DNA of 60,596 bases from a virus. Location: IMG/VR virus record IMGVR_UViG_3300024308_000030, positions 1 to 60,596 of that record. One strand, 5' to 3'. A program made the position numbers and the translations under genes. The notes under the pieces are model-generated. The model worked only from the letters and a program-made list of their open reading frames with translations. It was not told the DNA's origin and did no database searches. Shown here piece after piece: positions 59,035 through 60,596 of this stretch. The number at the start of each line of letters is the position of its first letter. The first letter of the stretch is position 1.

Positions 59035-59119
59035 GAAAACCCGACCGCGGGCGCCATTTTTAGTAAGAAATGGGCTTTACTACTAGGCGTTTTACTAGCC
59101 CAAGTCATTGATTTCATTG

Positions 59120-59137
59120 GGAATAGTAAAATAGTAA
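59120..59137 (-). repeat. 18-base inverted repeat, copy A
   Basis: Reads TTACTATTTTACTATTCC on the leftward strand and is identical to 59261-59278 in inverted orientation. Confidence 0.85.
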
Positions 59138-59260
59138 GCGATTTCGCATAAGAGAAAACCGTATGACTCGGATTTTTCGGTTGATACGGGAAGTGGTTTG
59201 GGCGCGACCCTTCTTGTATCGCTTTCGCCCGCGCGCGTGTAGGCTTATGTGTAAATTTCT

Positions 59261-59278
59261 TTACTATTTTACTATTCC
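59261..59278 (+). repeat. 18-base inverted repeat, copy B
   Basis: TTACTATTTTACTATTCC; the first 14 bases occur again at 59323-59336. Confidence 0.85.
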
Positions 59279-59458
59279 TATGTAAATCAATCACTTAGAG
59301 TAGTATTTTCTTTTTTAATTTTTTACTATTTTACTAAAACTATAGATATTCGTGGTCGTCTCGTGGCTACTTCTAGCCCTGGCCGCCTGTGGGAATCAGG
59401 CTGGACGCCTAGTGCCACGCGGCTTGCAGCCGTTTTTACCCTCTAATCGGGCTTTAGC

Positions 59459-59476
59459 TTAACTACAACTAGTTAA
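59459..59476. repeat. Palindrome copy 7 (4-nt spacer)
   Basis: TTAACTA-CAAC-TAGTTAA, perfect arms. Inverted relative to copy 8 with the same spacer: the shared block is 21 bases. It lies beyond the terminator of the 188-residue protein gene and precedes no gene closely. Confidence 0.85.
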
Positions 59477-59499
59477 CCTTTCGCTACATCTGAAACAAC

Positions 59500-59524
59500 A
59501 AAACCCGGCGCAAGGCCGGGTTTT
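59500..59524 (-). terminator. Terminator of the 188-residue protein gene
   Basis: AAAACCCGGC (59500-59509) pairs with GCCGGGTTTT (59515-59524) over a five-base loop. On the leftward strand it ends in TTTTGTTGTTT and lies 18 bases after the stop codon. The plus strand also ends in TTTT, so it may work both ways. Confidence 0.82.
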
Positions 59525-59542
59525 GGGTACATCGGGCTCAGA

Positions 59543-60109
59543 TCATTCGGCGTCGTCCGCCAACAGCTCCGTGGCCACGTCGTCCAGCAGGTCGGCTATC
59601 TCGGAAATCAACTCCAGCGCCGTGGCCTTGCCTGCCGCTTGGGCACGCACACGTTCCAGCGCAGCACGCAGGTCGGCCAGTGCTGCCGGGTCGCCTTCGA
59701 CCGGCGGAGCCTTGGGAGTCTGCGGCGCGCGTTCACGCCCCTTGATCAAGCCCTTGGCCTTGGCGTTCTCCCGTGCCGACTTCGCGAAGGTCTGGACGCT
59801 GCCGCCGCCGGCACCGGCCAGGGCTTCTTCGGGGAGGGTCATGATGGTCTTCGCCTCGGAACCGCGCATCTTCGCAGTCAGCTCGGCGCAGCCGGCGTCG
59901 AGGAAGGCGTCACGGACACGTTCCACGACGGTTTCGACGTCGAAGCCAGAGCGGCGCGCTTCGAGCACCAGCTCCAGCAGCAGGCGGGACGCGTTGGTAT
60001 GCTCGACTGCAGCCTTCGACAGGGCTTCGCCCCATGCAGTGATTGAGCGGGACGCTACGGCAGCGTCGGCCTTCAGGGACGAGTTCTTACGTACGGATTG
60101 CTTAGCCAT
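59543..60109 (-). CDS. Hypothetical protein in its own transcription unit
   Basis: The product has 188 residues from ATG 60109, preceded by TGGAGATACACC. It has a Lys/Ser N-terminal arm, a helical core (LLLELVLEARRSGFDVETVV, VRDAFLDAGCAELTAKM), a basic Pro-rich linker and an acidic C-terminal helix (ALELISEIADLLDDVATELL). It has its own terminator and is bracketed by palindrome copies 7 and 8. As the first substantial leftward gene it may be a regulator or host-takeover protein, but I see no diagnostic motif. Confidence 0.65.
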   Translation of the reverse strand: MAKQSVRKNSSLKADAAVASRSITAWGEALSKAAVEHTNASRLLLELVLEARRSGFDVETVVERVRDAFLDAGCAELTAKMRGSEAKTIMTLPEEALAGAGGGSVQTFAKSARENAKAKGLIKGRERAPQTPKAPPVEGDPAALADLRAALERVRAQAAGKATALELISEIADLLDDVATELLADDAE

Positions 60110-60134
60110 GGTGTATCTCCAGTCAGGTTGTGGG

Positions 60135-60200
60135 TCAGACGCGGCCGTAGCCCAGCGTGAACACGGTTGCGAGGATGAGTGCTAGCCAGACGTATTCCAT
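60135..60200 (-). CDS. 21-residue membrane peptide
   Basis: ATG 60200 is preceded by CCGGAGCACCACAC. The peptide is a single hydrophobic segment (EYVWLALILATVFTLGYGRV). It would be the first leftward product of the genome. It is very short, so the call depends on the good ribosome binding site and the lack of other coding potential. Confidence 0.4.
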   Translation of the reverse strand: MEYVWLALILATVFTLGYGRV

Positions 60201-60248
60201 GTGTGGTGCTCCGGTCGGTGGCTCGGCGTAGTTGCTTTGCCTGAACAA

Positions 60249-60257
60249 ATAGTAGCA
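60249..60257 (-). promoter_or_regulatory. Weak extended -10 promoter candidate
   Basis: On the leftward strand TGC-TACTAT resembles an extended -10. There is no good -35, and palindrome copy 8 occupies that place, so a protein bound there could repress or activate it. Confidence 0.3.
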
Positions 60258-60271
60258 CAAGCCGCACTTGC

Positions 60272-60289
60272 TTAACTAGTTGTAGTTAA
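60272..60289. repeat. Palindrome copy 8 (4-nt spacer)
   Basis: TTAACTA-GTTG-TAGTTAA, perfect arms, identical to copy 7 in the opposite orientation. It lies upstream of the first leftward genes, where an operator would be expected. Confidence 0.85.
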
Positions 60290-60355
60290 GCTGAATCAAT
60301 CTCCAGCGCCGTGTGTTCCGAACAAAGAATTCTTTTCCCGGCCGGACACCCACGC

Positions 60356-60378
60356 GGGGGGAGGCGGGGGAGGGGCGG
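60356..60378 (+). repeat. G-rich tract with G-quadruplex potential
   Basis: G-runs of 6, 2, 5, 4 and 2 bases are separated by one base or by AGGC-type linkers. Three long runs plus short ones could form an intermolecular or imperfect quadruplex. It is roughly complementary to the C-tract at the junction. Confidence 0.5.
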
Positions 60379-60405
60379 TATGTCTTACCCGTGTCTCTCA
60401 CACCA

Positions 60406-60416
60406 CAGGGTCAAAA
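60406..60416 (+). repeat. CAGGGTCAAAA direct repeat, copy 1
   Basis: Repeated exactly at 60472-60482. The reverse strand reads TTTTGACCCTG, sharing TTGACCCT with the two leftward promoters, but no -10 follows at the right distance. Confidence 0.7.
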
Positions 60417-60424
60417 ATGGCCCC

Positions 60425-60439
60425 GTATACTTTGTATAC
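60425..60439. promoter_or_regulatory. GTATAC-TTT-GTATAC operator-like palindrome
   Basis: Two self-complementary GTATAC blocks around TTT, in the centre of the control region between the two CAGGGTCAAAA copies. It may bind a regulator; no direct evidence. Confidence 0.4.
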
Positions 60440-60471
60440 AGGTGTACTAGGAGAACTCGTCGCAAAAATTC

Positions 60472-60482
60472 CAGGGTCAAAA
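60472..60482 (+). repeat. CAGGGTCAAAA direct repeat, copy 2
   Basis: Identical to 60406-60416, 66 bases apart, about six helical turns. Confidence 0.7.
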
Positions 60483-60496
60483 TTTTGAGCCCCGGC

Positions 60497-60525
60497 TTGA
60501 CACAACATCCCCATTGCGCAAAGAT
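60497..60525 (+). promoter_or_regulatory. Possible rightward promoter for the virion arm
   Basis: Perfect TTGACA at 60497-60502, then AAAGAT at 60520-60525 after 17 bases; the -10 is poor. Transcription from it would cross the C-tract junction into the gene at 99. Confidence 0.35.
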
Positions 60526-60569
60526 GACATTGCCACGCAGGCACCGGCAAGGCAGCCAGGGCACGGACG

Positions 60570-60596
60570 CCCCCTCCCCCCTCCCCCCTCCCCCCT
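60570..60596 (+). repeat. (CCCCCCT)n tract spanning the genome junction
   Basis: C-runs of 5, 6, 6 and 6 bases separated by single T; bases 1-10 continue with C5-T-C4. Joined end to end this gives six C-runs, i.e. six G-runs on the other strand. Assembly probably opened the circle or permuted molecule here. Confidence 0.8.

Larger units (their letters stand above)
59061..59336. other. Candidate replication origin (AT-rich, TTACTA iterons)
   Basis: Nine TTACTA hexamers, on both strands, lie within 276 bases: 59061, 59077, 59092, 59124, 59132, 59261, 59269, 59323 and 59331. The segment is AT-rich in an otherwise GC-rich genome. Paired hexamers form longer repeats (59120-59137, 59261-59278 and 59323-59336). 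Iterons plus AT-rich DNA are typical of origins. No known initiator gene is visible, so this is inference. Confidence 0.5.
58949..59542. other. 594-base non-coding region
   Basis: This is the longest gene-free stretch inside the arms. It holds a leftward promoter (59007-59034), an AT-rich segment with TTACTA repeats (59061-59336), palindrome copy 7 (59459-59476) and a terminator (59500-59524). The 87-residue leftward frame at 59031-59294 has no ribosome binding site and is crossed by the repeats, so I do not call it. Confidence 0.7.
60201..60596. other. Divergent control region at the genome junction
   Basis: About 400 bases without a gene, continuing across the junction into 1-98. It holds a weak leftward promoter and palindrome copy 8, a G-rich tract (60356-60378), two copies of CAGGGTCAAAA, a GTATAC palindrome pair, a possible rightward promoter and the final C-rich repeats. 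Both arms diverge from here. Confidence 0.65.

Noticed and set aside
59031-59294. 87-residue leftward frame in the AT-rich region
   Set aside because: No ribosome binding site, overlaps the promoter and the TTACTA repeats, Lys/Ser/Pro composition unlike neighbours.
1-60596. tRNA genes, integrase, attachment sites and phage repressor cassette
   Set aside because: I looked for tRNA-like cloverleaf sequence and recombinase signatures while reading and found none I could support; a dedicated tRNA and profile search would settle it.

Overview
The window looks like a complete tailed-phage genome of about 60.6 kb, opened inside a (CCCCCCT)n tract: the last 27 bases and the first 10 bases are parts of the same C-rich repeat, so the molecule closes on itself. 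GC content is high apart from one AT-rich intergenic region. I see no integrase and no lysogeny cassette. Terminase, portal, scaffold, N4-gp56-type capsid, an adaptor, a giant ejection protein and no tape measure or sheath point to a lytic podovirus-like phage. The host is probably a high-GC gammaproteobacterium such as Pseudomonas; host and lineage are inference.

The genome has two transcription arms that converge at about 29.07 kb and diverge from a control region at about 60.2-60.6 kb plus 1-98. The rightward arm (99-29093) carries virion and lysis genes: fibre-type proteins (99-3983), small and large terminase, portal, scaffold, capsid, head-tail adaptor, an ejection protein and a 2048-residue polyvalent ejection protein with an HExxH motif (3980-18880), a lysis block (two holin-like membrane proteins, Rz/Rz1 spanins, GH19 endolysin, 18911-20655), and eight tail or fibre proteins (20642-29093).

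The leftward arm begins downstream with replication (29062-41006): a primase-polymerase/helicase fusion, an SSB-like zinc protein, an SNF2-type helicase, VRR-NUC and RecB/Cas4-like nucleases, a family A DNA polymerase and an HNH endonuclease. After an RNase T/Rv2179c-like exonuclease comes an unusual accessory region (41.7-54.8 kb). It holds about thirty tandem, overlapping genes for 70-140 residue proteins that appear to be diverged paralogues. They share an N-terminal L-x3-G-[WF] start, Trp-rich middles and a C-terminal [SDHT]-P-[VLE]-A-x4-x-L tail. Interleaved with them are a DUF3150-like protein, a metallopeptidase-VWA protein, a MoxR-type AAA+ ATPase and an RNase H. The remaining arm (54.8-60.2 kb) holds small, mostly unrecognised early genes and membrane micropeptides.

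The leftward arm also carries eight copies of a palindrome, TTAACTA-N3/4-TAGTTAA. The 4-nt-spacer form places stop codons in all six frames, and two copies put a GGAG ribosome binding site in the loop just ahead of a start codon. An AT-rich stretch at 59.06-59.34 kb contains nine TTACTA hexamers and is the best replication-origin candidate. The paralogue array and the palindrome system are the most likely undescribed biology here.
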